Below, piece by piece: positions 8,269 to 16,643 of a DNA stretch of 33,116 bases. Origin of the DNA: Methylobacter sp. (lineage in GTDB: Bacteria; Pseudomonadota; Gammaproteobacteria; Methylococcales; Methylomonadaceae). Within the stretch, counting starts at the first letter, position 1. Each line of letters opens with the position of its first letter. Made by a program: the position numbers and the translations under genes. The stretch lies in NCBI GenBank assembly GCA_023229605.1, contig JALNYY010000031.1, positions 1 through 33,116 of the forward strand. The letters are read 5' to 3'. The notes beneath the pieces are model-generated. The model was given only the letters and a program-made list of their open reading frames with translations. It was not told where the DNA came from and did not search any database.

Positions 8269-9519
8269 TTGAACGATATGCCCCTTAGTATGCTGTTTGG
8301 CATACTTGCCGCCATGCTTATTCTTTCCGCTTTTTTTGCTGGATCAGAAACAGCCTTAATGTCGTTAAACCGGTATCGTTTAAGACATCTGGTCAAGCTA
8401 AAACACCCCGGTGCGATGAAGGCTCAAAAACTATTGCAAAGACCAGATCACTTGCTCGGCCTGATGTTACTGGGTAATATTTTTATTAATAATTTCGCCG
8501 CATCGCTTGCAACCGTCATTGCAATCAAACTGTATACCGATGATGAATCCGTCATAGCTATCTCCACCGGAATTTTAACTATCGTGATGCTTATTTGTTC
8601 GGAAGTGACGCCCAAGACTCTTGCGGCAATAAAACCGGAACTGCTAGCCTTCCCTGCCGCCTGGATTTATATCCCTTTACTAAAAATATTTTATCCAGTT
8701 GTTTGGTTTATCAATTTATTTGTTAACTTGTTACTCCGAGTAGTCGGCGTCGACGTCAAAAAAAATCGCCATGATGCACTAAATAAAGATGAATTAAAAA
8801 GCATTATTAGCGATGCGGAGAGCTTAATGCCCTCACGCTACCAAAAAATGCTGATGGGCATACTGGAACTCGAATCGGCGACTGTTGAAGACATCATGAC
8901 GCCGCGCAAGGAAATTATCGGCATAGACCTTGAATTGCCGATTGAAGGCATCATTACCCAAATAAAAACCAGCCCGCATACCCGATTACCGGTTTACAAA
9001 ACCAGCATCGACCGAATTATCGGCTTTATCCATTTAAGAAAAATACTGGTACTGATTAATCAGGATGATTTTGACAAGCACACCATCATCAACTGCCTGG
9101 ACAAACCCTCGTTTATCCCTGAAAGCACTCCGGTGCATAACCAAATGCATCGATTTAAGCATGAAAAAATTCGTATAGGTCTGGTGGTCGATGAATATGG
9201 GGATGTTCAGGGGCTGGTTACACTCGACGATTTATTACAGGAAATAGTTGGAGAACTGATCACAGACGATGTCGCCGTAAGAGCGCAAAGTGACGGCAGC
9301 TGCCTGGTTGACGCCAATATTACCATCAGGGAATTAAACCGTGTCACTCAATGGTCTCTGCCCACTGAGGGACCCAAAACGCTCAACGGGCTTATCATTG
9401 AGTTTATGGAAACCATACCCGAGACCGGAACCAGTATCAGACTGCACGGATACCTCCTTGAAATTATAAAACGGGATGAAAATAGCGTTAAACTGGTCAA
9501 ATTCCTACCCAGGAAATAA
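8269..9519 (+). CDS. CNNM/CorC (HlyC/CorC) family membrane transporter
   Basis: This is a membrane protein of the family that includes CorB/YfjD and is linked to magnesium or cobalt efflux. The N-terminal DUF21/CNNM membrane domain (about 1-175) holds the family signature FAGSETALMSLNRYRLRHL, and LMLLGNIFINNFAAS follows. A CBS pair follows, starting at IMTPRKEIIGID (about 205-330) and including VVDEYGDVQGLVTLDDLL. A C-terminal CorC_HlyC domain ends the protein (about 340-416). The longest reading uses TTG at 8269; ATG at 8278 is an equally good start, as neither has a strong ribosome site. It stands alone, divergent from flrA. Confidence 0.9.
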   Translation: MNDMPLSMLFGILAAMLILSAFFAGSETALMSLNRYRLRHLVKLKHPGAMKAQKLLQRPDHLLGLMLLGNIFINNFAASLATVIAIKLYTDDESVIAISTGILTIVMLICSEVTPKTLAAIKPELLAFPAAWIYIPLLKIFYPVVWFINLFVNLLLRVVGVDVKKNRHDALNKDELKSIISDAESLMPSRYQKMLMGILELESATVEDIMTPRKEIIGIDLELPIEGIITQIKTSPHTRLPVYKTSIDRIIGFIHLRKILVLINQDDFDKHTIINCLDKPSFIPESTPVHNQMHRFKHEKIRIGLVVDEYGDVQGLVTLDDLLQEIVGELITDDVAVRAQSDGSCLVDANITIRELNRVTQWSLPTEGPKTLNGLIIEFMETIPETGTSIRLHGYLLEIIKRDENSVKLVKFLPRK

Positions 9520-9628
9520 ACCTTAATAACAATGCCTAATGGGGTATTGCCAAAAAATGGTATTTCTTGAATAACTAAAATGATACCGTCTATAATCAAA
9601 ATCCGTTTAAAGATGCGCTACCGATCCA

Positions 9629-10201
9629 ATGGCAAAACTCACTGTTTTTTTTAAAGATAAAGCAATTCATTCGAGCTTGTTTGAAAACGGTATTGTCCAT
9701 ATCGGACGCGATGAAACCAACGACTTAACCATTGACAGCCTGACAGTCGCTCCGGCCCACGCCGTCATCATTATTCGTGACGATGACTGCACTATCAAGC
9801 AACTCAATGATGAATTTCCGCTAATCGTCAACGGTGAAAGAACCAAAACCTGCAATCTCAATGACAACGACATGATATCAATGGGAAGGCATGACATCAT
9901 GTTCAATACCGCAGAAGCTGTAGCATTAAAATCGCCTAGTCCTGCCGCCAATTTGCAATTTATGACCGGCGACAATATTGGTAAAATCCTGCAATTAAAA
10001 AAGCCCATGACGCGGCTTGGCCGTGATGGCAACGGCGTTATTGCTATCTCAAGGAGAAAAGAGGGGTACTTCGTTTCAGTACTGGAAAACAGCGGCACAA
10101 TAACCGTAAACAATGAACCTTTAAATGATAAAGCGCTAAAATTAAACACAAATGATGTATTGGTTATCGACAACACATCCCTGCAATTCTTTTTGAATTA
10201 A
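9629..10201 (+). CDS. Tandem FHA-domain protein
   Basis: FHA domains bind phosphothreonine peptides. Two can be seen. The first (about 1-95) has HIGRDETNDLTIDSLTVAPAH, matching the GR...ND...H pattern but with Ala where the usual phosphopeptide-contacting Ser sits. The second (about 105-190) has TRLGRDGNGVIAISRRKEGYF and ends in VNNEPL. No other domain, signal peptide or membrane segment is seen in the 190 residues. It ends 4 bp before the PilZ gene, so the two are almost certainly co-transcribed. The partner kinase is not in this window and the cellular role cannot be told from the sequence. Confidence 0.82.
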   Translation: MAKLTVFFKDKAIHSSLFENGIVHIGRDETNDLTIDSLTVAPAHAVIIIRDDDCTIKQLNDEFPLIVNGERTKTCNLNDNDMISMGRHDIMFNTAEAVALKSPSPAANLQFMTGDNIGKILQLKKPMTRLGRDGNGVIAISRRKEGYFVSVLENSGTITVNNEPLNDKALKLNTNDVLVIDNTSLQFFLN

Positions 10202-10205
10202 ATCC

Positions 10206-10574
10206 ATGCATCCAATAGAAAACACCGACAATCGCCATTTCCACCGTATTCACTTCGCCGGAGAAGCGACCTTAAGCTGCGAAGACAATACATGGAGCTG
10301 CGAAATTATTGACCTGTCTTTAAAAGGCTGTTTGTTACGTTTTGAATTTCCCTGGGAAGAAAATCCGGAAAAACTCTACACACTCACATTACAACTGTCC
10401 GAGCAAGCCCAAATAAAAATGGAACTGACGGCAGCCCATGTCGTAGACAATAAAGTAGGATTTAAATGCGAGCATATCGATATAGACAGCATTTCCGAGC
10501 TACGCCGTCTGGTTGAGCTTAATCTTGGCAGCAGCGCCTTACTGGAAAGGGATTTGTTGGCGTTATTCGAGTAA
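10206..10574 (+). CDS. PilZ-domain protein (cyclic-di-GMP receptor)
   Basis: PilZ domains bind cyclic-di-GMP. Both halves of the binding signature are present: RxxxR at residues 10-14 (RHFHR) and DxSxxG at 36-41 (DLSLKG). The 122-residue protein is essentially one PilZ domain with a short C-terminal helix (DSISELRRLVELNLG), the usual architecture of small stand-alone receptors. It follows the FHA gene by 4 bp, and a strong hairpin follows at 10588-10629. Confidence 0.88.
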   Translation: MHPIENTDNRHFHRIHFAGEATLSCEDNTWSCEIIDLSLKGCLLRFEFPWEENPEKLYTLTLQLSEQAQIKMELTAAHVVDNKVGFKCEHIDIDSISELRRLVELNLGSSALLERDLLALFE

Positions 10575-10587
10575 GATGAATTAGACC

Positions 10588-10629
10588 AAGGGCAAAAGGC
10601 GAAAGAGTTCTTTTTAGCCTTTTGCCCTT
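10588..10629. terminator. Bidirectional terminator between PilZ gene and radA
   Basis: A perfect 13-bp inverted repeat (AAGGGCAAAAGGC at 10588-10600 and its complement at 10617-10629) flanks a 16-base loop. It sits exactly between two convergent genes, the PilZ gene (ends 10574) and radA (ends 10634), and is most simply read as a shared terminator. Confidence 0.6.
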
Positions 10630-10633
10630 CGCC

Positions 10634-12004
10634 TCACATCTCCGAAAGAATATCCAACGCCTCGGAAAGCGTAGAGACCCCGTGAATTTCCAAACCCTCA
10701 ATCGGTTTCTTCGGCGCATTCGCCTTGGGAATAACCGCCTTTTTGAAGCCGTGTTTTGCAGCGTCATTAAGCCGTGCATGACCATTGGCGACCGGCCTGA
10801 TCTCGCCGCTCAATCCGATTTCGCCGAAAAAGAACATATCATGCGGAATCACCTTATCCCTCAAGCTGGACACAACGCCCACCACAATAGCTAAATCGGA
10901 ACTGGTTTCGGTCACCTTAATACCGCCGACCACGTTGGCATAAATCTCATCATTTGCGGTAAAAATACCGCCGTGCCGCGACAGCACTGCAAGCAACATC
11001 GCCAGACGATTCTGATCGAAGCCGACCGCCAGCCGCCGGGGATTGCCATACTGGCATTCGGTCACCAGCGCCTGAATTTCCACCAGCAGCGGCCGCGTCC
11101 CTTCCCACAGCACCGTCACCACGCTGCCTGAGGAGGGCTTGTCCGGCCGGTTTAAAAACATCGCCGACGGATTTTTAACCTCTTTAAGCCCCGAGCTGTC
11201 CATCGCGAAAAAGCCCAGCTCGCCGACGCTACCGAAACGGTTTTTATCCGCTCTTAACACCCTGAACCGGGCGTCATCGGTAGACCCCAGCATCACTTGC
11301 GTATCGACAATGTGGCTCAGGGTCATCGGGCCAGCCAGCGATTGATCCTTGGTCACATGCCCCACCATAAAAATGGACACATCATGTTTCTTGGCGTATT
11401 GGGTCAAATAACTGGCCGACTCCCTGACCTGGGAAACCGAGCCGGGCGCCGATTCCGCATCCTGAGTATGCATGACCTGGATCGAGTCGATCACCAGGAT
11501 TTGCGGTTTGACTTCATCCATCACATCGCAAATTCGCTGCACCGAGGTTTCGGCCAGCATCATGATCTTGTCCGCAGGCAGTTTGAGCCGGTGCGCCCTT
11601 TCGGCAATCTGTTGCAGCGACTCCTCGCCGGAAACATAGAGCACACTGACGCCGCGCGCGGCAATATTGGCAATCGCCTGCAACAACAGCGTACTCTTGC
11701 CCGCCCCAGGCGCTCCGCCGATCAACACCACGCTGCCGCAGACTATCCCGCCGCCCAGAACGCGGTCGAATTCGGAAATTCCGCTTAAAATCCGCTCCGC
11801 CTGGGAAAGATTTACATCCGATAATAATTTAACCTCAGACCTGCTCCCGGCATACCCGGCCGTGCGGTTATTACGCTCGGTTCCGCCCAGCCTGACTTCC
11901 TTGATGGTGTTCCATTCGCCGCAGCTGGTGCATTGCCCGCCCCAGCGGGGGAAATCGGCGCCGCACTGGTCGCAGACAAACGCGGTTTTGTTTTTCTTGC
12001 TCAT
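10634..12004 (-). CDS. radA: RadA, DNA repair ATPase/helicase
   Basis: RadA processes branched recombination intermediates. The 456 residues match the family. The N-terminal zinc finger has Cys 11, 14, 25 and 28 (CDQC and CTSC). The RecA-like core has Walker A at 96-105 (GGAPGAGKST). The RadA-specific KNRFG motif is at 254-258. The C-terminal Lon-protease-like domain (about 280-456) includes GGIKVTETSSDLAI and GEIGLSGEIRPV. The gene converges on the FHA-PilZ pair. A hairpin with a 7-bp tandem repeat lies upstream. Confidence 0.97.
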   Translation of the reverse strand: MSKKNKTAFVCDQCGADFPRWGGQCTSCGEWNTIKEVRLGGTERNNRTAGYAGSRSEVKLLSDVNLSQAERILSGISEFDRVLGGGIVCGSVVLIGGAPGAGKSTLLLQAIANIAARGVSVLYVSGEESLQQIAERAHRLKLPADKIMMLAETSVQRICDVMDEVKPQILVIDSIQVMHTQDAESAPGSVSQVRESASYLTQYAKKHDVSIFMVGHVTKDQSLAGPMTLSHIVDTQVMLGSTDDARFRVLRADKNRFGSVGELGFFAMDSSGLKEVKNPSAMFLNRPDKPSSGSVVTVLWEGTRPLLVEIQALVTECQYGNPRRLAVGFDQNRLAMLLAVLSRHGGIFTANDEIYANVVGGIKVTETSSDLAIVVGVVSSLRDKVIPHDMFFFGEIGLSGEIRPVANGHARLNDAAKHGFKKAVIPKANAPKKPIEGLEIHGVSTLSEALDILSEM

Positions 12005-12075
12005 AAGTCTTTAAAAATGTCTTTAACAGCAGTTAAAAATAGAACTCGGATAGCACGGATTTGACTGAATAAAGG

Positions 12076-12155
12076 TTAAAGACGAAGGGCAAAGGGCGAA
12101 AGATACACTTTAGCCTTTAGCCTTTAGCCTTTAGCCTTTAGCCTTTCGTCTTTAA
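12076..12155 (-). terminator. Hairpin containing five TTTAGCC tandem repeats
   Basis: TTAAAGACGAA at 12076-12086 pairs with TTCGTCTTTAA at 12145-12155. Between them are five perfect copies of the 7-mer TTTAGCC (12109-12143), which pair imperfectly with an AGGGCAAAGGGCGAAAG stretch on the other arm. The stop codon of the protease gene lies inside the right arm, so this probably ends its transcript before radA. The repeat number looks able to vary by slippage. Confidence 0.5.
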
Positions 12156-12622
12156 TCTTTACGCTCCAGCAACCGCCGGTATTCATCCGCATCGGGCTTC
12201 CCTTGTAAATACGATGCGCCGGGATCGATAATAAACTGTGCATCCATTGCGGTCCGCCCCAGTAACATACGGAAACGCATCGTGTCCCGATTGGTCAGCG
12301 TCATTTCAGCCCTTATCACCGAATGTCCCAAAACCAGCTGGGTTTCTATCACATAGCGGCGCTGTTTATGCCCCCCGGAATCAGTAACCATTCGGCGGTC
12401 TTTAACCTGTGCATGGCATTCAATCGCCACATCGCAACGTTGTTGCAACGGATGAATCGCAAACATCACCCAGCGTTGCCCACCTTTTCGATAAGGCTCG
12501 ATAGCGAACGCATGCAAAGCCGATGATCTCGCCCCGGTATCGATTTTTGCCTTAATTCCCGCAAGCTTGAGTTCCGGCAAAGCCACCCACTCGCGCCAGC
12601 CCAGCATCGGTTTATGTATCAT
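12152..12622 (-). CDS. RimK/LysX-associated retropepsin-like (Zn_protease family) protein
   Basis: This belongs to the family often annotated as ATP-dependent zinc protease, found next to RimK-like ligases and resembling retroviral aspartic proteases. The signature is clear: GWREWVALPEL at the N-terminus, DTGARSSALHA with Asp at residue 28, and the LGRTAM motif near the C-terminus. The reading frame extends to a TTG at 12664, but the family begins just before GWREW and the ATG at 12622 has an AAGG site 10 bases upstream, so 12622 is chosen (156 residues). No RimK gene is nearby; its substrate is unknown. Confidence 0.85.
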   Translation of the reverse strand: MIHKPMLGWREWVALPELKLAGIKAKIDTGARSSALHAFAIEPYRKGGQRWVMFAIHPLQQRCDVAIECHAQVKDRRMVTDSGGHKQRRYVIETQLVLGHSVIRAEMTLTNRDTMRFRMLLGRTAMDAQFIIDPGASYLQGKPDADEYRRLLERKD

Positions 12623-12730
12623 CTGTGTAAAGCCTTCATCTAAAGTTATACTTTGTCCAAACAACTAGAATATGTGCCATTATGCTTCAATATGTAAGCC
12701 GGATAAAAAAATTTATCAAAGGGATAAGCC

Positions 12731-13795
12731 ATGTCTGAATCACTGAGTTACGCTTCCGAAAAATCGGGTTTGCCGCCCGGCTCGCTGGTGCATGTCGGAG
12801 AAGTGCATGAACACGAACATAAAATCACCCTCATTGATTACAACAAATCAACGCTGACCAGGCGCACTATCAAAACCATTGAAGAACTGCTGCCCTACCA
12901 GACCACCGACACCATCACCTGGGTGATTATCGACGGCCTGAAAGACGTTTCAATTATCGATGCCATAGGACAACATTTCGACATTCATGCGCTGGTGCTC
13001 GAAGACATCCTCAACACCCATCAACGCCCAAAGTTCGAGGAATTCGACGATTACTTATATATTGTTCTCAAAGCGCTTTCCCTGGCCGACGATGAATTTA
13101 ATGTGGAATACGAGCAGGTCAGCTTGTTGCTGTTAAATAAATTTGTTTTCACCTTCAGGGAAAAGCCGGACGCGATATTTGAGCCCCTGTTCAACCGGCT
13201 TAACAACGATAAAAGCCATCTGCGGAACCTGGGCACGGATTACCTGACCTATGTGATCATGGACAGCATCGTTGACGAGTATTTCACCCTGCAAGACACT
13301 TTCGATGAACTGATTGAAAGCGTTGAAGATGAATTACTGTCCAATCCATCGGCGCAAACCCTGAACACCATCCAGAAAATCAAACGCGAACTGATTTTTT
13401 TGCGCCGAAGCGTATCGCCGATGCGGGAACTGCTGGCCTCCATTCAGCGCAGCGAATCGCCGCTGCTCAATGACAAAACCAAGCGCTACTTCGGCGATAT
13501 ATACGATCACGTGATACGCGTGACCGAAGCCATGGAATCATACCGGGATTTAATCGCCGGCATGCTGGACATTTACTTATCCAGCGTCAGCAACAAAATG
13601 AACGAAACCATGAAAGTGCTGACCGTGTTCGCGTCCATTTTTATACCGTTAACCTTTATCGCAGGCGTTTACGGCATGAATTTCGAGTACATGCCGGAAC
13701 TGAAATGGCGTTGGGGCTACCCGGCATTGTGGGCGGTATTTATCGGCGTATCGGTATTTCTGCTCAGGTTTTTCAAAAAAAAGAACTGGGTTTAA
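12731..13795 (+). CDS. corA: CorA, magnesium/cobalt transport protein
   Basis: CorA is a pentameric inner-membrane channel for Mg2+ uptake (also Co2+ and Ni2+). The long cytoplasmic N-terminal domain (about 1-285) is followed by two membrane segments. The first ends in the diagnostic GMN motif at residues 315-317 (VYGMNFEYMPE), and a basic tail (FFKKKNWV) follows the second. The 354 residues are typical. ATG is preceded by an AAAGGGATAAGCC ribosome site. It diverges from the protease gene and appears monocistronic. Confidence 0.95.
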   Translation: MSESLSYASEKSGLPPGSLVHVGEVHEHEHKITLIDYNKSTLTRRTIKTIEELLPYQTTDTITWVIIDGLKDVSIIDAIGQHFDIHALVLEDILNTHQRPKFEEFDDYLYIVLKALSLADDEFNVEYEQVSLLLLNKFVFTFREKPDAIFEPLFNRLNNDKSHLRNLGTDYLTYVIMDSIVDEYFTLQDTFDELIESVEDELLSNPSAQTLNTIQKIKRELIFLRRSVSPMRELLASIQRSESPLLNDKTKRYFGDIYDHVIRVTEAMESYRDLIAGMLDIYLSSVSNKMNETMKVLTVFASIFIPLTFIAGVYGMNFEYMPELKWRWGYPALWAVFIGVSVFLLRFFKKKNWV

Positions 13796-14049
13796 CTGCG
13801 TGAAAATCACCGAAAAGTGTAAAAAGACGCTTTCCGAACCTGTTCAGAAAATAACCGTTTAATACAGTGATAGGTAGGTATCGACCACCAGCAGTCATTG
13901 AGAATTGAATTGTTCGAGGTATTTAACGTCGTAATTTAACGTCCCAAGCACATGGTTCTTTCATGGTAAACAGTAACAACTAAACATTTGTTTGCTAATC
14001 ACGTTTAGCATATCCTGCTAAAAAGACGGATAAATTTCAGGTGGGGTTT

Positions 14050-15480
14050 ATGCATTATCAAATCAACATACCTAACACTAAAGCTTCCGGCATCATTGAG
14101 GTTTTTTCACCCTATGACCGAGAACCAGTCGGCTCAGTTGAATGCATTGATGCCAAAGGCGCTGAGGCCGCATTAAAAAACATGACTGAGATTTTTCGCG
14201 ACAGGAGCAACTGGTTGCCGGCTCATGAACGTATTGCCATCTTGGAACGCGTAGCTCTGGCTATGCAGACACGTTCCGAACAATTAATAGCTATCGCAAT
14301 TGCCGAAGGCGGCAAACCTTATTCGGACACCAAAATTGAACTGTTAAGGGCTATCGACGGTATCAAAATTTGTATCGAATGCCTGCGTTTCGAACGCGGT
14401 ACGGAAATACCCATGCAGTTAAATCCGGCATCGATGAATCGGCTCGCTTTTACTCATAGGGAACCTCTCGGTCCTGTCGTTGCGGTAAGCGCATTTAATC
14501 ATCCGCTTAATTTAATCGTCCATCAGGTAGGCCCGGCGATCGCTGCCGGATGCCCGATCATTATTAAACCGGCACGGGAAACCCCGCTATCCGCTTTTGC
14601 ATTGGTTGAACTATTTCGCCAAGCCGGGTTGCCGGTTGCTTGGTGTCAGCCGGTCATGATTGAGGATAATAGGGTTACCGAAAGGTTGGTGACGGATAAA
14701 CGCGTGGCCTTTTTCAGTTTTATCGGCAGTGCCGACGTCGGCTGGGCATTACGATCAAAGCTGGCGCCCGGAACACGTTGCTCTTTGGAACATGGCGGGG
14801 TTGCACCGGTGATTATTGCCGAGGATGCGGATCTTAATAAGATATTGCCTTTAATGGCCAAAGGCGGCTTTTATCATGCGGGGCAAGTCTGCGTTTCCGT
14901 GCAACGCATTTATGCTCATCAATCCATTGCCTATAAAGTTGCGTCCGAACTTGCGGTATTGGCAGAACAGATGACAGTGGGCAATCCTGCTAATCCTGAA
15001 ACCGATATAGGGCCCCTGATCCGGCATCGGGATGTTGATCGCGTTGAAACCTGGGTCAATGAAGCCATCGCCGAAAATGCCGAATTGATAACAGGGGGCA
15101 AACGGCTTTCCGCATCGCTGTATCAGCCGACGGTATTATTCAACCCTTCGGTAAAGAGCAAGGTTAGTCAACGGGAAATATTCGGTCCGGTTATTTGCGT
15201 TTATGAATACAACAATATCGACCAAGCTATTGAACAAGCGAATGCTTTGCCCTACGCCTTCCAGGCTGCAATTGCCACCCGAAATATCGATACTGCCTTA
15301 TATGTTTTTAAACATTTGGCCGCATCGACGGTGATGATTAACGACCACACTGCGTTTCGCGTGGACTGGATGCCGTTTGCCGGTTTGCGCGAATCCGGCT
15401 ATGGAACCGGCGGTATTCCTTATACCTTCCGCGACATGCAGGTTGAAAAAATGGCCGTCATCCATTCTGCGGCTTTGTAG
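14050..15480 (+). CDS. Aldehyde dehydrogenase family protein
   Basis: This is an NAD(P)-dependent aldehyde dehydrogenase that oxidises an aldehyde to the acid. All key residues are present (numbered from ATG 14050): Asn150 in SAFNHPLN, Lys173 in IIKPA, general base Glu247 in SLEHGG (the usual LELGG with His) and catalytic nucleophile Cys281 in HAGQVCVSVQR. The 476 residues are full length. The frame extends to GTG 14041, but ATG 14050 has an AGGTGGGG ribosome site just upstream. Overall the sequence resembles the lactaldehyde/phosphonoacetaldehyde branch more than betaine or DhaS types. The substrate cannot be assigned. Confidence 0.9.
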   Translation: MHYQINIPNTKASGIIEVFSPYDREPVGSVECIDAKGAEAALKNMTEIFRDRSNWLPAHERIAILERVALAMQTRSEQLIAIAIAEGGKPYSDTKIELLRAIDGIKICIECLRFERGTEIPMQLNPASMNRLAFTHREPLGPVVAVSAFNHPLNLIVHQVGPAIAAGCPIIIKPARETPLSAFALVELFRQAGLPVAWCQPVMIEDNRVTERLVTDKRVAFFSFIGSADVGWALRSKLAPGTRCSLEHGGVAPVIIAEDADLNKILPLMAKGGFYHAGQVCVSVQRIYAHQSIAYKVASELAVLAEQMTVGNPANPETDIGPLIRHRDVDRVETWVNEAIAENAELITGGKRLSASLYQPTVLFNPSVKSKVSQREIFGPVICVYEYNNIDQAIEQANALPYAFQAAIATRNIDTALYVFKHLAASTVMINDHTAFRVDWMPFAGLRESGYGTGGIPYTFRDMQVEKMAVIHSAAL

Positions 15481-15560
15481 TTATACAGAATCCGGTCCGT
15501 TAACTGTTTTTAAAGGCTCTGGATATTTTAATTCAGGTTATGTTCTGACACACAACGGGC

Positions 15561-16064
15561 ATGTTTAAAATGAACGACACAGAAAACCTATCCGAAAAAG
15601 CAAAGTCCTTGCAGCAACTGCTTGCCTCGCAACAAACACTGTTGCTGTCGACGGCTTCAGGAAGCGGCGTTCCTGATCTTAGTTTCGCTCCCTTTGTGCG
15701 AGATCAGGCGGGATGTTTTTATATCTTTATCAGCGAACTTGCTACGCATACCGCCAATTTGCTGAATAATCCGCAGGCCTCGGTTATGTTTATCCGCCCG
15801 GAATCGGAATCGAACAATCTTTTTGCGCGCGAACGTGCGGTATTCAACTGTAACGGCAGGGAAATAGGACGAAATGAGCGACTCTATACGACTCAGTTAA
15901 AATCATTTCAGGATAAATTTGGCGAAGTCGTGCGTTTATTGAATACGTTAACTGATTTTCACTTATTTGCCTTACGCCCTGAAAGTGGCCGGTATATTAT
16001 GGGTTTTGGTCAGGCCTATACGATTAATATCAAAGATGGAAAAGTCTCTCCGCTTAATAACTGA
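15561..16064 (+). CDS. HugZ/HutZ-like heme-utilisation protein (PNPOx fold), C-terminus possibly cut
   Basis: This split-barrel flavin/heme-binding family includes HutZ and HugZ, which take part in heme degradation and iron release. Visible family features are LLLSTASGSGVPDLSFAPFVRD, SELATHTANLLNNPQASVMFI, LFARERAVFNCNG and RYIMGFGQAYTI. After GFGQAY only about 14 residues remain, whereas HutZ proteins as I recall them carry roughly 10 more. The stop TGA (16062-16064) lies inside the terminal repeat of the MITE-like element beginning at 16061, so the natural C-terminus may have been replaced. ATG 15561 and 15570 are both possible starts. Confidence 0.8.
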   Translation: MFKMNDTENLSEKAKSLQQLLASQQTLLLSTASGSGVPDLSFAPFVRDQAGCFYIFISELATHTANLLNNPQASVMFIRPESESNNLFARERAVFNCNGREIGRNERLYTTQLKSFQDKFGEVVRLLNTLTDFHLFALRPESGRYIMGFGQAYTINIKDGKVSPLNN

Positions 16065-16380
16065 TGTTACGCACGGATGGTATTTCTCCCGCTTGCTGCG
16101 CCGAGCACCGGAGCTTTTATCGAGAACGGCCCGGTTAGGGGCGCGGCACGGATGCCGCGCGTCAGCAGAGGGGCAGGAGCCCCTTCTGCTGACCCTCGAT
16201 AAAAGCGAGGAGCACAGGAAATAAGCGGCAACCGGGTCGCCTTTTCTTTGGTTACTTTCTTTTGGCGACGCAAAAGAAAGTAACTCGCCTTCGGGTGCGA
16301 CAACCCGATTCAATCAAGTGTCGCGCTAGCGACTCCTTAATGTTCAAGCGTCCTAAACTCGACTAACTGCGTAACATCAG
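16061..16380. mobile_element. 320-bp MITE-like element sharing its terminal repeats with the nearby IS4-type IS
   Basis: A 13-bp inverted repeat, CTGATGTTACGCA at 16061-16073 and its complement at 16368-16380, bounds a non-coding, highly structured segment. The pairing extends outward to 17 bp (16057-16073 with 16368-16384). Inside are nested hairpins: GCTTTTATCGAG (16113-16124) pairs with 16195-16206 and encloses two smaller perfect or near-perfect hairpins. A 14-bp repeat, GTTACTTTCTTTTG (16251-16264), pairs with 16271-16284. No transposase is encoded. The same 13-bp core bounds the IS at 17399-18499, which suggests mobilisation in trans. The flanking tetranucleotides differ, so there is no target duplication. 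Confidence 0.7.
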
Positions 16381-16382
16381 TT

Positions 16383-16643
16383 ATGAAGTCCGGCCGAAGC
16401 GCATCGGGTACGCAGCGTTACCGCTGCCAGAATCCGGATTGTGAGACTAAAACGTTCATGTTGGCTTACCGCTACAAGGCATGTAGACCCGGTATCAAAG
16501 AGCAAATTGTGGAGATGGCCATCAATGGTAGCGGTATCCGTGATACAGCACGGGTTCTCAAGATCAACAAAAACACGGTAATTAGCACGTTAAAAAAAAG
16601 TCGAGCAGCCTCGTCCAAGTCAATCCAAACTTCCAGGCCTTGA
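16383..16643 (+). pseudogene. IS1-family InsA, 5'-truncated
   Basis: This is the DNA-binding first protein of an IS1-type element. What remains starts at SGRSASGTQRYRCQNPDC, the second half of the InsA zinc ribbon. The first CxxC pair and about 20 residues expected before it are missing. The helix-turn-helix part (IKEQIVEMAINGSGIRDTARVLKINKNTVISTL) is intact. The frame begins 3 bp after the MITE's right end, so the MITE boundary is also the point of truncation. The downstream insB frame is -1 relative to this one. Confidence 0.75.
16592..16599 (+). promoter_or_regulatory. A8 slippery run, probable -1 frameshift site of the IS1 transposase
   Basis: Eight consecutive A residues follow TT near the end of insA. 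A -1 shift here continues as LKKKSSSLVQVNPNFQ and runs directly into the insB frame (NSAANLAVRLELACDEAEMDEQW), recreating the fused InsAB' transposase known for IS1 elements. Confidence 0.6.

Noticed and set aside
12109..12143. The tandem TTTAGCC array as a CRISPR
   Set aside because: Units are 7 bp with no spacers between them; it is a simple tandem repeat.
16067..16313. Open frames on the minus strand over the 16.1-16.3 kb region
   Set aside because: They fall entirely within the hairpin-rich MITE; the codons follow the inverted repeats rather than a protein pattern.
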